A stretch of DNA of 64,000 bases from positions 34,895 through 98,894 of the forward strand of contig NZ_AYLO01000008.1 in assembly GCF_000496735.2 (NCBI RefSeq). Reading direction: 5' to 3'. Position numbers and translations under genes: made by a program. Position 1 is the stretch's first letter, and each line of letters starts with the position of its first letter. The notes under the pieces were generated by a model. That model saw only the letters and a list, made by a program, of their open reading frames with translations. It made no database searches and was not told the DNA's origin. This document shows, piece by piece, positions 38,289 through 47,785 of this stretch. Source of the DNA: Methyloglobulus morosus KoM1 (GTDB lineage Bacteria > Pseudomonadota > Gammaproteobacteria > Methylococcales > Methylomonadaceae).

Positions 38289-38351
38289 AACAATTGTCTC
38301 TTTATTTACAAGGATGTAATGTAGGCAAAAAACGCAGGGGCAGTTTTTTGC

Positions 38352-38801
38352 CTAGCGATATAAACTGGAAACAGGGATCAGGAATTCTTGCGGCATATTA
38401 ATTGGCTTAATCATATCCGCCAGGGTTACCACTTCCAGCGCATGTTGGATGGCCTGGTTAATCAAGCCCCAATTGGCACTGATACCGCAACCCGAAGCCT
38501 GCCCACACCCTTCATGGCTTATGCTGCATTCGGTCAAGGCAATAGGCCCTTCCAACGCACTGATAACGTCCGCTACAGAAATAAGTTCAGGTGACCTCGC
38601 CAATGCATAACCTCCCTTAATGCCGCGCGTAGACACCAGCACATTGGCATTCACCAATATTTTCAAAACTTTGCTGACTGTCGGCAACGCAATTCCGGTT
38701 GCTTCCGCCACCCCCATTGCCGAATTCGTTTGACCGCTCTCTTTCGCGATATGGCTGAGTATGACTGTAGCGTAGTCGGTGAGTTTGCTTAAGCGTAACA
38801 T
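38352..38801 (-). CDS. Rrf2/IscR-family SUF operon regulator
   Basis: 149-aa winged-helix regulator of the proteobacterial suf-regulator type. Helix-turn-helix at MGVAEATGIALPTVSKVLKI; cluster-ligand cysteines Cys92, Cys99 and Cys105 (CSISHEGCGQASGC) likely hold a 2Fe-2S cluster. It heads the suf operon and probably represses it when Fe-S supply is adequate. RBS AGGAG lies upstream of ATG 38801. Confidence 0.9.
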   Translation of the reverse strand: MLRLSKLTDYATVILSHIAKESGQTNSAMGVAEATGIALPTVSKVLKILVNANVLVSTRGIKGGYALARSPELISVADVISALEGPIALTECSISHEGCGQASGCGISANWGLINQAIQHALEVVTLADMIKPINMPQEFLIPVSSLYR

Positions 38802-38819
38802 ACCTGCTCCTGTAATTGA

Positions 38820-38853
38820 GGACTATTTTAGTCCTATTTAGTTCCCGAGTAAA
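38820..38853 (-). promoter_or_regulatory. suf promoter with overlapping Rrf2/IscR-type operator
   Basis: On the minus strand, -35 TTTACT (38853-38848) and -10 TAAAAT (38830-38825) are separated by exactly 17 bp. The palindrome GGACTATTTTAGTCC (38820-38834) covers the -10 and resembles the IscR type 1 core GACTA-N3-TAGTC. It ends 19 bp before the regulator start. The sequence is direct; that the neighbouring regulator binds it is inference. Confidence 0.75.
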
Positions 38854-38954
38854 GCGGTTATGCTATACAACACGAGTTGTTACTATTTTTGTCGGCTGGC
38901 AACAGCAGCTAGTTGCGGTTAGAATGAATCCGAGCTAGCCTAAAAAGGTGAATT

Positions 38955-39332
38955 ATGACCATAAAGAAAACCCAAATCGATGCCCACAAATCAGCCAAAA
39001 TCGTATCCGAAGCGCGAAAGCAGCAGGAATTACGGGACCAATCCTACCGTGGGCAAGCGCTGAAAATGTACCCGTGGATTTGCGGGCGTTGTGCACGGGA
39101 ATTTACCCATGTGAATCTTAGCGAACTGACGGTTCATCACCGCAACCACAACCACGACGACAACCCACCCGACGGCAGCAACTGGGAATTGCTGTGCCTG
39201 TATTGTCATGACAACGAGCATCAACGCTATGAGGAAACGCGGTTTGGCAATGCGAAAGCGGCAGCTTCAAATGCAACGGCTGGCAGTCATAATCCGTTTG
39301 CTAACCTTAAGGATTTGATGAATAAGAAATAA
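38955..39332 (+). CDS. yajD: YajD-family HNH nuclease
   Basis: 125-aa HNH protein. Zn-ribbon cysteines CGRCAREF and LLCLYCHDNEHQ frame the HNH core LTVHHRNHNHDDNPPDGSNW. Matches YajD in length and order. AAGGTG lies upstream of the ATG. Substrate unknown; YajD is a chromosomal housekeeping family, not a clear phage nuclease. Divergent from the suf operon. Confidence 0.9.
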   Translation: MTIKKTQIDAHKSAKIVSEARKQQELRDQSYRGQALKMYPWICGRCAREFTHVNLSELTVHHRNHNHDDNPPDGSNWELLCLYCHDNEHQRYEETRFGNAKAAASNATAGSHNPFANLKDLMNKK

Positions 39333-39393
39333 ATATTTCGTTAGTAATTTACGCTTGTAAATTCATTTTTTGATTATAAAACAACATCTGCCT

Positions 39394-40230
39394 ATGAATG
39401 AAAGCCACGAATTAGATTCTTCGAATCAAAAGCTTACTTTCGTAAGATCTTGTTTTGGTTGGCTAGAAGAAAAATCGTTTGTAATACTACCATCCATAGC
39501 TGTTTTACTAACTTTCAGTGTTGTATCCGTATATTTTCATTACTTTAGCGGTGAGGTATTAGTTGAGCATGACAAGTGGGGGCAGTTCGGGGATTATCTA
39601 GGCGGTGTTCTCAACCCAATCTTTGGTTTTCTCGGGTTTATTGCCCTACTTTTAACGCTTAAATTGCAGAGACAAGAACTTAAGTTATCTACCGAAGAAT
39701 TGGCAAAGTCTGCAAAAGCCCTCGAGCTACAGAACAAAGCCCTAGCCCAACAGAACTTTGAAAACACTTTTTTTCAGTTATTGCGGCGACACGGAGAATT
39801 GGTTTCCGAAGCAAGTTATAACAATCTCACTGGTCGCTATGTTTTCCAGAACTTATACCAAACTAGGCTAACCCATATCTATAATAATGAGGTTACTAAA
39901 GTGGAGGACATTAACGAAAGGGCAATAACTTCTTACAAAGTTTTTTTCTCTCACCATCATCACTTACTGGCACACTATTTTCGGGTTCTCTATCATGTAT
40001 TCAAATTTATCGACACGAGCCAATTATCAGAGGACGATAAATCTAATTATGCAAATATAGCTCGCGCACAGCTTTCATCTTACGAACTTTGCCTGATGTT
40101 TTACAATGGAATTTATGGAGAAGGAAAAGTGGGTTTTAAGCCGCTTATCGAAAAGTATGGACTGCTTAAACACCTTGACACGAACCTTTTACTTGACTCT
40201 AAAGCATATGGAAAACCGTTCTTTTTATGA
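39394..40230 (+). CDS. Putative phage abortive-infection protein (AbiC-like)
   Basis: 278 aa. Two N-terminal helices flank WGQFGDYLGGVLNPIFGFLG, the family hallmark, followed by a coiled coil (ELAKSAKALELQNKALAQQN) and a helical effector domain starting ENTFFQLLRRHGELV. The ATG at 39394 is preferred over a TTG at 39370. The frame ends in AYGKPFFL; another frame continues for about 22 codons (KTAFLSYTDRTKFYEAVETE), hinting at a late frameshift. It is AT-rich. Inferred role: membrane-anchored antiphage defence. Confidence 0.75.
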   Translation: MNESHELDSSNQKLTFVRSCFGWLEEKSFVILPSIAVLLTFSVVSVYFHYFSGEVLVEHDKWGQFGDYLGGVLNPIFGFLGFIALLLTLKLQRQELKLSTEELAKSAKALELQNKALAQQNFENTFFQLLRRHGELVSEASYNNLTGRYVFQNLYQTRLTHIYNNEVTKVEDINERAITSYKVFFSHHHHLLAHYFRVLYHVFKFIDTSQLSEDDKSNYANIARAQLSSYELCLMFYNGIYGEGKVGFKPLIEKYGLLKHLDTNLLLDSKAYGKPFFL

Positions 40231-40327
40231 AAAAACGGCTTTTCTAAGTTATACAGATAGGACTAAATTCTATGAAGCAGTGGAAACGGAGTAGTACAGA
40301 GGAACCCGAATTCGTGGCTTCTATTTC

Positions 40328-40354
40328 CCCGCATTTCGTTACACTTCATGCGGG
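40328..40354. repeat. Palindromic repeat between convergent genes
   Basis: CCCGCAT, 13-base loop, ATGCGGG. It lies 8 bp beyond the rnhA stop and about 100 bp after the AbiC-like stop. Its layout (CCCGCAT...TTCGTTACACTTC...ATGCGGGCTACGG) matches a common dispersed intergenic repeat style and may serve as a bidirectional terminator, though no T-run follows. Confidence 0.55.
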
Positions 40355-40361
40355 CTACGGC

Positions 40362-40796
40362 TTATAAGTTGTCAATGCCCAAATTCGCCAACTGATCCGC
40401 CCGGTCATTCCCATTATTCCCGGAATGCCCCTTGACCCAAAGCCACTCGATTTGATGCGGCAATCTGGCGGCATCCAGCCTGCGCCATAAGTCTTCGTTT
40501 TTAACCGCCGATTTATTCGCTGTCTTCCAACCCCGCTTTTTCCAATTTTCCAACCATTCGGTAATGCCTTGTAGGACGTATTTGGAATCAGAATGCAATT
40601 GCACCTGACAAGGCTTGGTCAAGGTTTCCAGGGCATTGATCACCGCCGTCAATTCCATGCGGTTATTTGTGGTTTCGCGTTCGCCCCCATACAACTCTTT
40701 CTTATTGTCCTTATAGCGCAGAATCGCACCCCATCCGCCAGGGCCTGGGTTGCCACGGCAGGCACCGTCGGTGTAAATTATTACCATCTCATTCAT
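40362..40796 (-). CDS. rnhA: Ribonuclease HI
   Basis: 144-aa RNase HI that cleaves RNA in RNA-DNA hybrids. Catalytic Asp10, Glu48, Asp70 and Asp134 with His124 fall at exactly the E. coli positions ([45 protein letters not shown]). Starts 5 bp after the methyltransferase, the yafS-rnhA order known from enterobacteria. Confidence 0.97.
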   Translation of the reverse strand: MNEMVIIYTDGACRGNPGPGGWGAILRYKDNKKELYGGERETTNNRMELTAVINALETLTKPCQVQLHSDSKYVLQGITEWLENWKKRGWKTANKSAVKNEDLWRRLDAARLPHQIEWLWVKGHSGNNGNDRADQLANLGIDNL

Positions 40797-40801
40797 GTTT
40801 T

Positions 40802-41503
40802 TTATTTAGGGTGACTGGTCATTGCCGAACCTGCTAGCGCAACACGCGGGCTTAAGTTTTTTACTGGCGTTAAGGGAATCAAATTATACCGTCGTTTTAT
40901 CGCCTTGACCCCATAGGCCGTCGACGACAAGGAAAAGGCATTCGCCATTTTGACATGCGTCGTTTTGATGGAATCCAGGTTGAATTGGGAAACTGTCGTC
41001 ACCTCAAAATTCAGCAACTTTAACCAGTCGATGACGCGTGCTCGACGGATAAAATGCCCGCGCCAAGAATCTGCCAAGCGCTTGTCCCACAGATATTGAT
41101 ACCTAACCCAGACGCTCCAAGGGTTAAAGTTCAATATCACCACTGTGCCTTCCGGTTTCAACACCCGTTCCACTTCGCGCATGGTCTGAAAGCGGAAAGC
41201 ATCAAACTCAAGGAGGTGCGGCAGGATAATCATATCGACGCTGTCGGATTGCAGGGGCAGGTGATACGCCTTTGCACGGATTTTTCTGGCGTCCTTATAA
41301 CCTAAGTTTTTGGCATCCAGTATCGTATAATTTGTATAAAGTGTGCAGTCGACAAACTCGTTTTCCCAGCCTAACCCGCCTATCTGTAAGACCGTCTGCT
41401 TGCAACTGACGATAATCGCGCCACCCAGGTATTCGACCTCCAGGTCTCGCAACAGCTTGCCGCGTGGCGTTTGGTAGTAAGCAAATAGGAAATCGCGTTT
41501 CAT
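40802..41503 (-). CDS. SAM-dependent methyltransferase (YafS-like)
   Basis: 233-aa Methyltransf_11-type protein. Motif I is degenerate ([13 protein letters not shown]), while motif [25 protein letters not shown] and the motif IV-like [11 protein letters not shown] are clear. The E. coli order mltD-gloB-yafS-rnhA is partly kept, with mltD divergent here and gloB absent. Substrate unknown. Confidence 0.82.
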   Translation of the reverse strand: MKRDFLFAYYQTPRGKLLRDLEVEYLGGAIIVSCKQTVLQIGGLGWENEFVDCTLYTNYTILDAKNLGYKDARKIRAKAYHLPLQSDSVDMIILPHLLEFDAFRFQTMREVERVLKPEGTVVILNFNPWSVWVRYQYLWDKRLADSWRGHFIRRARVIDWLKLLNFEVTTVSQFNLDSIKTTHVKMANAFSLSSTAYGVKAIKRRYNLIPLTPVKNLSPRVALAGSAMTSHPK

Positions 41504-41596
41504 GGCTTAAATTTTATTATCATTAACTTTATATATTTCAATAAAAACAAGCTATAATGAGCCAATCCTATGTTTAAACTTTACTTAAAGGGTTAG

Positions 41597-43312
41597 ATGA
41601 TGCGCAACAATTCTAACAGGTCAGTCAAATTTCTTATTTTTTTGATCGCATTGATCGTTGCCGGTTGTTCCGATGCGCCCAAAGAACCTTTAGCCGTCAG
41701 TGAAACTCCTGATGCCTCAACGTCTTATACCAACTCGGCAAAACAAACTTCAAAACTTCATTTCAAAAAACGGCTTAGAAATCTTTTTTCCCATCATGAT
41801 ACGGTTTGGGAAAGGATGATTTCACTTTATTCTTTCCCCGAAGTCGATAATGAGCGCATCAATGCCGAATTAAGTTACTACCTCAACCATCCTGATTATA
41901 TCGCCAGAGTCCAGGAACGTGCCGCACCTTACATGCACCTTATCCTGGATGAGATTGAAGCAAAAAACCTGCCTGGCGAATTAGCTTTGCTACCCGTCGT
42001 CGAAAGCGCGTTTATCCCCGAAGCTTACTCACGCAGTGCCGCCTCCGGGCTTTGGCAATTCATCCCCTCAACGGGTCGCTTGTTCGGGCTGGAACAAAAC
42101 TCCTGGTACGATGGCCGACGTGATGTCTATGCGTCTACCCAAGCCGCCACTACATTCCTTAAAAGTCTCAGCGAAGAATTCAATGGCGACTATTTTCTTG
42201 CCTTGGCATCGTATAACTGGGGTAAAGGCAATGTTGCCAAAGCCATCATGCGTAACGAATACCAAGGTTTGCCCACCGACTATTGGTCTTTGGACCTTCC
42301 TAAGGAAACAGAAGATTATGTACCACGGTTATTGGCAATTGCCAAATTATTCGCTAATGCTGAACAATACGGTATCCGTTTACAAAATATTCCCAACAAG
42401 CCTTATTGCGAAGTGGTCAATGTCGGCTCCCAACTGGACATAGACAAAGCCGCTGAACTGGCACAAACCCCGCTTAGCCACTTCCTAAAATTAAATCCTT
42501 GCTTCAAGAAGGGCAGCACCGCGCCTTATGGCCCACACCGCTTGTTGATTCCGTCCCATCGCGTAGAGGCTTTCAAACAAAATCTGGCACGCTTGCCTTA
42601 TGAAGAGAGGGTTGACCAAAGGCAACGTGATGCAGAACTGTTGGCCGAAAAAATTCGCCAAAATGAATTAATGGCGCAAAAAATGCGCGATGAAGAAGAG
42701 AAATTTGAAACACGCCGCAAACGGGAAGTCATCGTATCAAAACGCTATTATGCAGGGACACCTACCCAGAGATATCAGGTTCACCGGGGCGAAACTCTTT
42801 CTACTATCGCCAGGAACCACGGTACCACGGTTGAAAATTTGCGCCGCATTAACCACTTATCCAAAAACACGGTCAACTCAGGCGGCTACCTGAAAGTGCC
42901 TGCATCAGGTAGACACACAACCGTGATAATGGAAGCAAGCAAATCTGGTAAAACGAAAATGTCAGGTGGACAAGTCTACATCGTCAAGAAAGGGGACACG
43001 TTTTATAACGTCTCAAAACGCTTTGCGGTCAGCCGAAATGATATTGCCGCCAGGAACAACATCTCGCCTAACGGCAGCCTTCGGATGGGACAAAAGCTAG
43101 TCATAAAGGGAGGGGCTCAGCAACTCGCTTCCGCATCGCCGTCCCGCCTTATTCGTTATAAGGTAAAGAAAGGCGACTCACTGATGCAACTTTCCAGAAA
43201 ATTTGGCGTGCCTTTGAATGAACTCCGTAAATCTAACCCGCAAACCAGCAAAGGACTGCTTCCAGGCCAAAGCATAAAGATATTGGTTGATAATACGGAT
43301 CGCGCCACTTAA
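41597..43312 (+). CDS. mltD: Membrane-bound lytic murein transglycosylase D
   Basis: 571-aa lipoprotein. Lipobox IVAGC (Cys24). The SLT domain at about 100-260 holds the catalytic Glu in LPVVESAFIPEAYS and the family run ASGLWQFIPSTGRLFG. Three LysM repeats follow (YQVHRGETLSTIARNHG near 395, YIVKKGDTFYNVSKRF near 460, YKVKKGDSLMQLSRKFG near 515), separated by a Glu/Arg-rich helix. It cleaves peptidoglycan at the outer membrane inner face. Confidence 0.95.
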   Translation: MMRNNSNRSVKFLIFLIALIVAGCSDAPKEPLAVSETPDASTSYTNSAKQTSKLHFKKRLRNLFSHHDTVWERMISLYSFPEVDNERINAELSYYLNHPDYIARVQERAAPYMHLILDEIEAKNLPGELALLPVVESAFIPEAYSRSAASGLWQFIPSTGRLFGLEQNSWYDGRRDVYASTQAATTFLKSLSEEFNGDYFLALASYNWGKGNVAKAIMRNEYQGLPTDYWSLDLPKETEDYVPRLLAIAKLFANAEQYGIRLQNIPNKPYCEVVNVGSQLDIDKAAELAQTPLSHFLKLNPCFKKGSTAPYGPHRLLIPSHRVEAFKQNLARLPYEERVDQRQRDAELLAEKIRQNELMAQKMRDEEEKFETRRKREVIVSKRYYAGTPTQRYQVHRGETLSTIARNHGTTVENLRRINHLSKNTVNSGGYLKVPASGRHTTVIMEASKSGKTKMSGGQVYIVKKGDTFYNVSKRFAVSRNDIAARNNISPNGSLRMGQKLVIKGGAQQLASASPSRLIRYKVKKGDSLMQLSRKFGVPLNELRKSNPQTSKGLLPGQSIKILVDNTDRAT

Positions 43313-43689
43313 GGCGACGGGCGGAAGTTATCAATCCCTTGCTTTGCCCTGGGCGGATCAATTTGATCACGCTATGAAAGCGCACTAACCAGTTATTGCT
43401 ATTGCGGTATCACCGCAACACTTGCATTCAATCGAATTAGTGTGATCTTTATTTAGAGCGTTTTAGCATTTTTTTGAAGAAATTAGCTCGCTTCCCAGAT
43501 GCACTCGCCAATATTTACTTAATCGTAACACACTAAAAGTCCACTGACTTACGCAGGTACCAACCCCCCAAAGTGCTGTGTTTGCCGTTATTCAAATAGG
43601 CGTAGATATTCGAATTGAGCCATACATTTAGATACAAGTCCCTAAGTCAAATACGTAAATTTCGAACAACAGGTTACTTAAACCCTAAA
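43313..43689. other. Intergenic region after mltD
   Basis: 377 bp without a credible gene. It contains a small hairpin TGCGGT-ATC-ACCGCA near 43405 and GATCAATTTGATC near 43357, either of which could help end mltD transcription. In-frame codons from 43615 are considered 5' leader of the next gene. Confidence 0.35.
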
Positions 43690-44958
43690 ATGACAGAAAC
43701 AACCATTCACTTATTCGCTGTAGGCTTCAAAAGCCGTTTTTCGGTACGACTTTTTAAACACGGCAGCCAATTGTTGAAATGCATGTTATTGACATGTTTG
43801 GTATTGCCGTTAATTTCCTCTTGCAATCTTACAAATCAAGTTCGCTTAAGCACGGGGACAACAAATTACAGCCATTATCCCGATGGAGGAGGCTTGTATG
43901 TTTCTGCGGCATTTGGCCCTGACGGCCGCTTATGGCGGGTTGTGCCAGAAAAGCATTTTATTTATGTCGATGTTTCGTCAGATTTAGGCAAAACTTTCAG
44001 CGCACCTGTCCGTATCAATAAGGAATCCCAACAAATCAAGGTAAGCGGTGAAAACAGGCCGGGCATAGTTGTTGATCGGCTTGGACATATCTATATAATT
44101 TATGCCGCCGAAAGCAACCAGCCATCCACTATTTTTTATAGTGTCTCCAAGGACGAAGGCCGCAACTTTTCTGCGCCCGCGCCGCTAAGCGACAATGCCG
44201 CTGACGCCAACACCTTCCAAGGCCGATTCGGAGTGGATCGTAAGGATAAAGTCTTTGTGTTTTGGCACGATGAGCGCAACCGCACCGATTGGCGGCAGGC
44301 AGGAAACGCCATATACTTCACCACTATAGACGGGAACACGGGCCTGAGCACCCCTGCACGAAAGGTGTCCGATACCCTGTGCGATTGCTGCCGTATTGCT
44401 ACGGCTTTTGACAAGGCTAACCAAGCCGTCTTGTTTACGCGCTTTATTTATCCGGTCGGAATTAGGGACCACGGCTTGTTAAAAATCCAAGCAGATAACA
44501 AAGAACCGTTGTCCTGGCGCGTCACGTTCGACAACTGGGTTATCGAGGGTTGTCCTGAACACGGCCCGGCTCTTGCCATCAGCGAAGACGACAGATACCA
44601 CATTGCTTGGTTTACCCAAGGTAGTGTCCGGCAAGGTTTGTTTTATGCCTATTCAACTGATGAAGGACAACATTTTTCAAACCCATTAGCTTTCGGTGAG
44701 TTGAAAAACTTGCCCAGCCACCCCGATATTCTGGCGCAAGGCCAGCACATTATCCTGACTTGGACAGAATTTGACGGCAAACAAACACAGCTTAAGGTAA
44801 TGCATTCCAATGATGCTGGCGTGACGTGGTTGCCGGCAAAATCCATTGGGAGACTCAATTCAGAAGCAGACTTCCCATTCCTGCTGAACAATAAGCAAGG
44901 CGTGTTTGTCTCGTGGAATAGCAAGATTGACGGCTATCAATTGATTCACGTGAATTGA
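43690..44958 (+). CDS. BNR-repeat (sialidase-like) lipoprotein
   Basis: 422 aa from ATG 43690. The signal LLTCLVLPLISSC gives a lipobox Cys at about residue 45. The rest is a beta-propeller with BNR/Asp-box-like repeats: DLGKTFSAPV, DEGRNFSAPA, DEGQHFSNPL and DAGVTWLPAK. A CDCC motif lies between blades (TLCDCCRIATAFD) and may bind metal. No sialidase Arg triad is obvious, so the enzymatic role is doubtful. The start is uncertain: 43615 and 43783 are alternatives. Confidence 0.72.
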   Translation: MTETTIHLFAVGFKSRFSVRLFKHGSQLLKCMLLTCLVLPLISSCNLTNQVRLSTGTTNYSHYPDGGGLYVSAAFGPDGRLWRVVPEKHFIYVDVSSDLGKTFSAPVRINKESQQIKVSGENRPGIVVDRLGHIYIIYAAESNQPSTIFYSVSKDEGRNFSAPAPLSDNAADANTFQGRFGVDRKDKVFVFWHDERNRTDWRQAGNAIYFTTIDGNTGLSTPARKVSDTLCDCCRIATAFDKANQAVLFTRFIYPVGIRDHGLLKIQADNKEPLSWRVTFDNWVIEGCPEHGPALAISEDDRYHIAWFTQGSVRQGLFYAYSTDEGQHFSNPLAFGELKNLPSHPDILAQGQHIILTWTEFDGKQTQLKVMHSNDAGVTWLPAKSIGRLNSEADFPFLLNNKQGVFVSWNSKIDGYQLIHVN

Positions 44959-45341
44959 TAGCCGGAAAATTTTTGCGATATTTAATTAAAACTGCTCGCC
45001 ATGCTACATTCGAGAATTAACTATTAATTTTTCACTGAGGGACTCCCTAGTTTAGGCAAGTCGCATTATCGTGTGAAAAATGCCTAAAAATCCCTCCTGA
45101 AATCCAGTGTCATAATCGCAAAACTGTGTGGAAAAGTAGATAAGCCAATGCTTATTCGACAATGATCCCCTTCGGTTATTACTAAACGTCGGCAAAACCA
45201 GAAGCGCACAAACCATTATCAACACCAAACCTCTCGTACTACAACAAAATACCTTGTTTGCACCACCTCGTAAAGCGTTTGAACACGAAGTTCCATTTAC
45301 CTATTCCCAATGAAGAAATTATCTTGATTCCTTGCGCCTGT
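44959..45341. other. Intergenic region with interleaved inverted repeats
   Basis: 383 bp between convergent genes, no credible ORF. At 45028-45096 three complementary pairs occur: TTTTTCAC (45028-45035) with GTGAAAAA (45073-45080), GAGGGA (45037-45042) with TCCCTC (45091-45096), and TTTAGGCA (45051-45058) with TGCCTAAA (45081-45088). The last two nest; the first crosses them, a pseudoknot-like plan. It may be a structured RNA end or a decayed mobile palindrome. Confidence 0.4.
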
Positions 45342-47785
45342 TTAAAACTCCGTCCACGCGCCATCGCTATCTAGAGGTTTGGCAGGTTTTTCCTTACTTT
45401 TAGGTGTTTCTGGATTTGCAATAAGGCGTGGCACTGGCTTTTGAACAACGTTCGGGCTGTTAACAGGGCGGAGCACTGTCAACAGCCCGGTGCCCGAATC
45501 AAGGCGGAATTGCGCCATCGTCTCGGTTAACATATCAGCTTGTTCCTCCAAGGATTCGGCGGCCGCCGATGCTTGCTCGACCAGCGCGGCGTTTTGTTGC
45601 GTCACCTCGTCCATCTGGTTCACGGCTTGATTTACCTGGTCGATGCCTGAGCTTTGCTCCGCCGAAGCCGATGCGATCTCAGACATGATGTCGGTGACGC
45701 GGTTGACCAAGACCACAATTTCGTCCATGGTCTTGCCTGCTTCGCTGACCAGCATACTGCCGTCTTTTACTTTTTCGACCGAATCGCCGATCAAGCCCTT
45801 GATTTCTTTTGCCGCCGCCGAACGTTGCGCCAGGTTGCGCACCTCGCTCGCCACCACCGCAAAGCCGCGCCCCTGTTCACCTGCACGGCCCGCTTCAACC
45901 GCTGCATTTAGGGCCAGGATGTTGGTCTGTAAGGCAATGCCATCAATTACGCTAATAATATCAACAATTTTACCGGCACTTTCATTGATGGCGTTCATGG
46001 TGCCGACTACTTGCTGCACAACGTTCCCGCCCTTGATCGCCACATTCGATGATTCCAAGGCTCTTTGGTTAGCCTGTTTCGCATTGTCAGCGTTCTGTTT
46101 GACCGTGGAGGCCAGCTCTTCCATGCTGGAGGCGGTTTCTTCCAGGCTGGCCGCTTGTTGTTCTGTGCGATGGGACAAGTCGGTATTGCCAGAGGCAATT
46201 TCCTTGGCTGCGGTGTTAATCGCTTCCACAGCGGACTTGATATCCAAAACCAATTTCGACAGGTTTGCCACGGTGACATTGCAGTCGTCTTTTAATTGGC
46301 CAAACATCCCTTGGTATTCATTGGTGATCTTTTCGGTGAGGTCGCCCCGCGATAAGGCGTCCAATATTCGCATCACTTCGCTCAAGCCTACGTGGCTGGT
46401 TTGCATCAACGTATTGATGTCTTTGCCCAAAGCTAGGAAGAAGCCTTCCTTTCCGGACAACTCTATGCGTTTGGTAAAGTTGCCTTGCCCAGCAGCGTTT
46501 ACGATATCAGCGACTTCGCTTTCAATGGCGACTTCATTGGTACGGTCATTCCATTCGACAACCGAGCCCAAACGTTCTCCCTGTTCGGTAATTACCGGAT
46601 TGGCGACCAATGAGAAAGTACGCCCACCTATTTGGATCTGGGTACGATGGGTACTGGTGAAACTGGTCAACATGCCTCGTTGGTGCGACGGTTTCTTATG
46701 AAATTGGTCTATGTTTGAGCCCATTAGGCGGGAAACATTGAAGCTCGGCAAGGCTTTGCGTACGTCAGCCTCTGCCTGTGTCAACATGCCGACAATGGAT
46801 TTATTCATGTAAATGATGTTATGTTCGTTGTCGGCCATCATCACGTTGGTGGAAACATTGTCCAAGGCGATGCGGATGCGGGAATTTTCGGCAGAAAGTT
46901 TCTCTTCCTTCTCACGGGCTGCAATTTCTGCCGCTTGGTGCGTTAATTCGGCTGTCATGTCTACCCATTCCGCTACGGTGCCTAACTCAGCGCCATTACC
47001 ATCAATGACGGGGTTGACAGTCACCTGCAGGTTGCGGCCACCTATTTCCAACATGGCAGTGTGGCTGGATGTCAGGTTCTTCAGTAGCCGCGCTTGGTGC
47101 TCCGGAGTACTGTGGAAACAGTCGATGTTGACACCAACCAAGTTGTCGGCGTTGAAATTCGGTAACTGTTTGCGGATGCTTGTTTCAGCTTCTTTAAGCA
47201 GCTTTTGCACGGACTTGTTTACATAGGTGATGTCCCGGTCGGTGTCGGCGATCATGATCCCTGTACTGACGTTGTTTAATGCACCCTTGCTGGCTATGAG
47301 CCCAGCCAATACGTCATTGGTGGCGTTGAGGGATTCCTTAATGGTGTTAAAATCACCTTTGTAGTTAGTGGTGATCTTAGGCGGTAAATTGCCCTTTCCA
47401 ATATTATGGACATAATCCGTTAACATAAATAACGGCTCCGTCAACGCATCGAGTATCATGTTGACACCTTCCGCAGTCGTTCGGTATAAACCATCCGGCA
47501 GATTACCTAATCCCATTCGAGTAGACAGTTTACCAACCTGGATACCTCCAATCACTTTGCTGAACTCCTTATCGAAGAGTGTTGATGTGCTTATGTGACG
47601 GTGGCCTTCCAAAGCCCGCTGTTCTATCTTAACGGCTTTTTTTTCAATGCCTGCATGAGTGGGACGACCGGATCATTGCCTGATGTGTCGATGTGGCCGA
47701 TAAGTTCGCCGTCCGTCATCAGATCGACGATTTTCACCGCCTCTTCGATACGGGATTTTAATATTTTGTTGCCTGAAAATAACAT
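45342..47785 (-). CDS. Cytoplasmic methyl-accepting chemotaxis protein, two PAS domains (frameshifted at A8)
   Basis: The gene should begin at ATG 47785 (SD AAGGGGAT, product starting [20 protein letters not shown]) and read 814 aa, but an A8 tract (T8 at 47637-47644 on the plus strand) puts the 5' part in another frame; one more A restores it. The remaining long frame starts only at TTG 47612 (756 aa). Domains of the repaired protein: no membrane helix, tandem similar PAS domains at about 170-275 and 290-400, a HAMP-like region, then the signalling hairpin ([20 protein letters not shown]). The C-terminus AWTEF fits the CheR-docking pentapeptide. Likely a soluble redox/ligand sensor. Confidence 0.85.
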
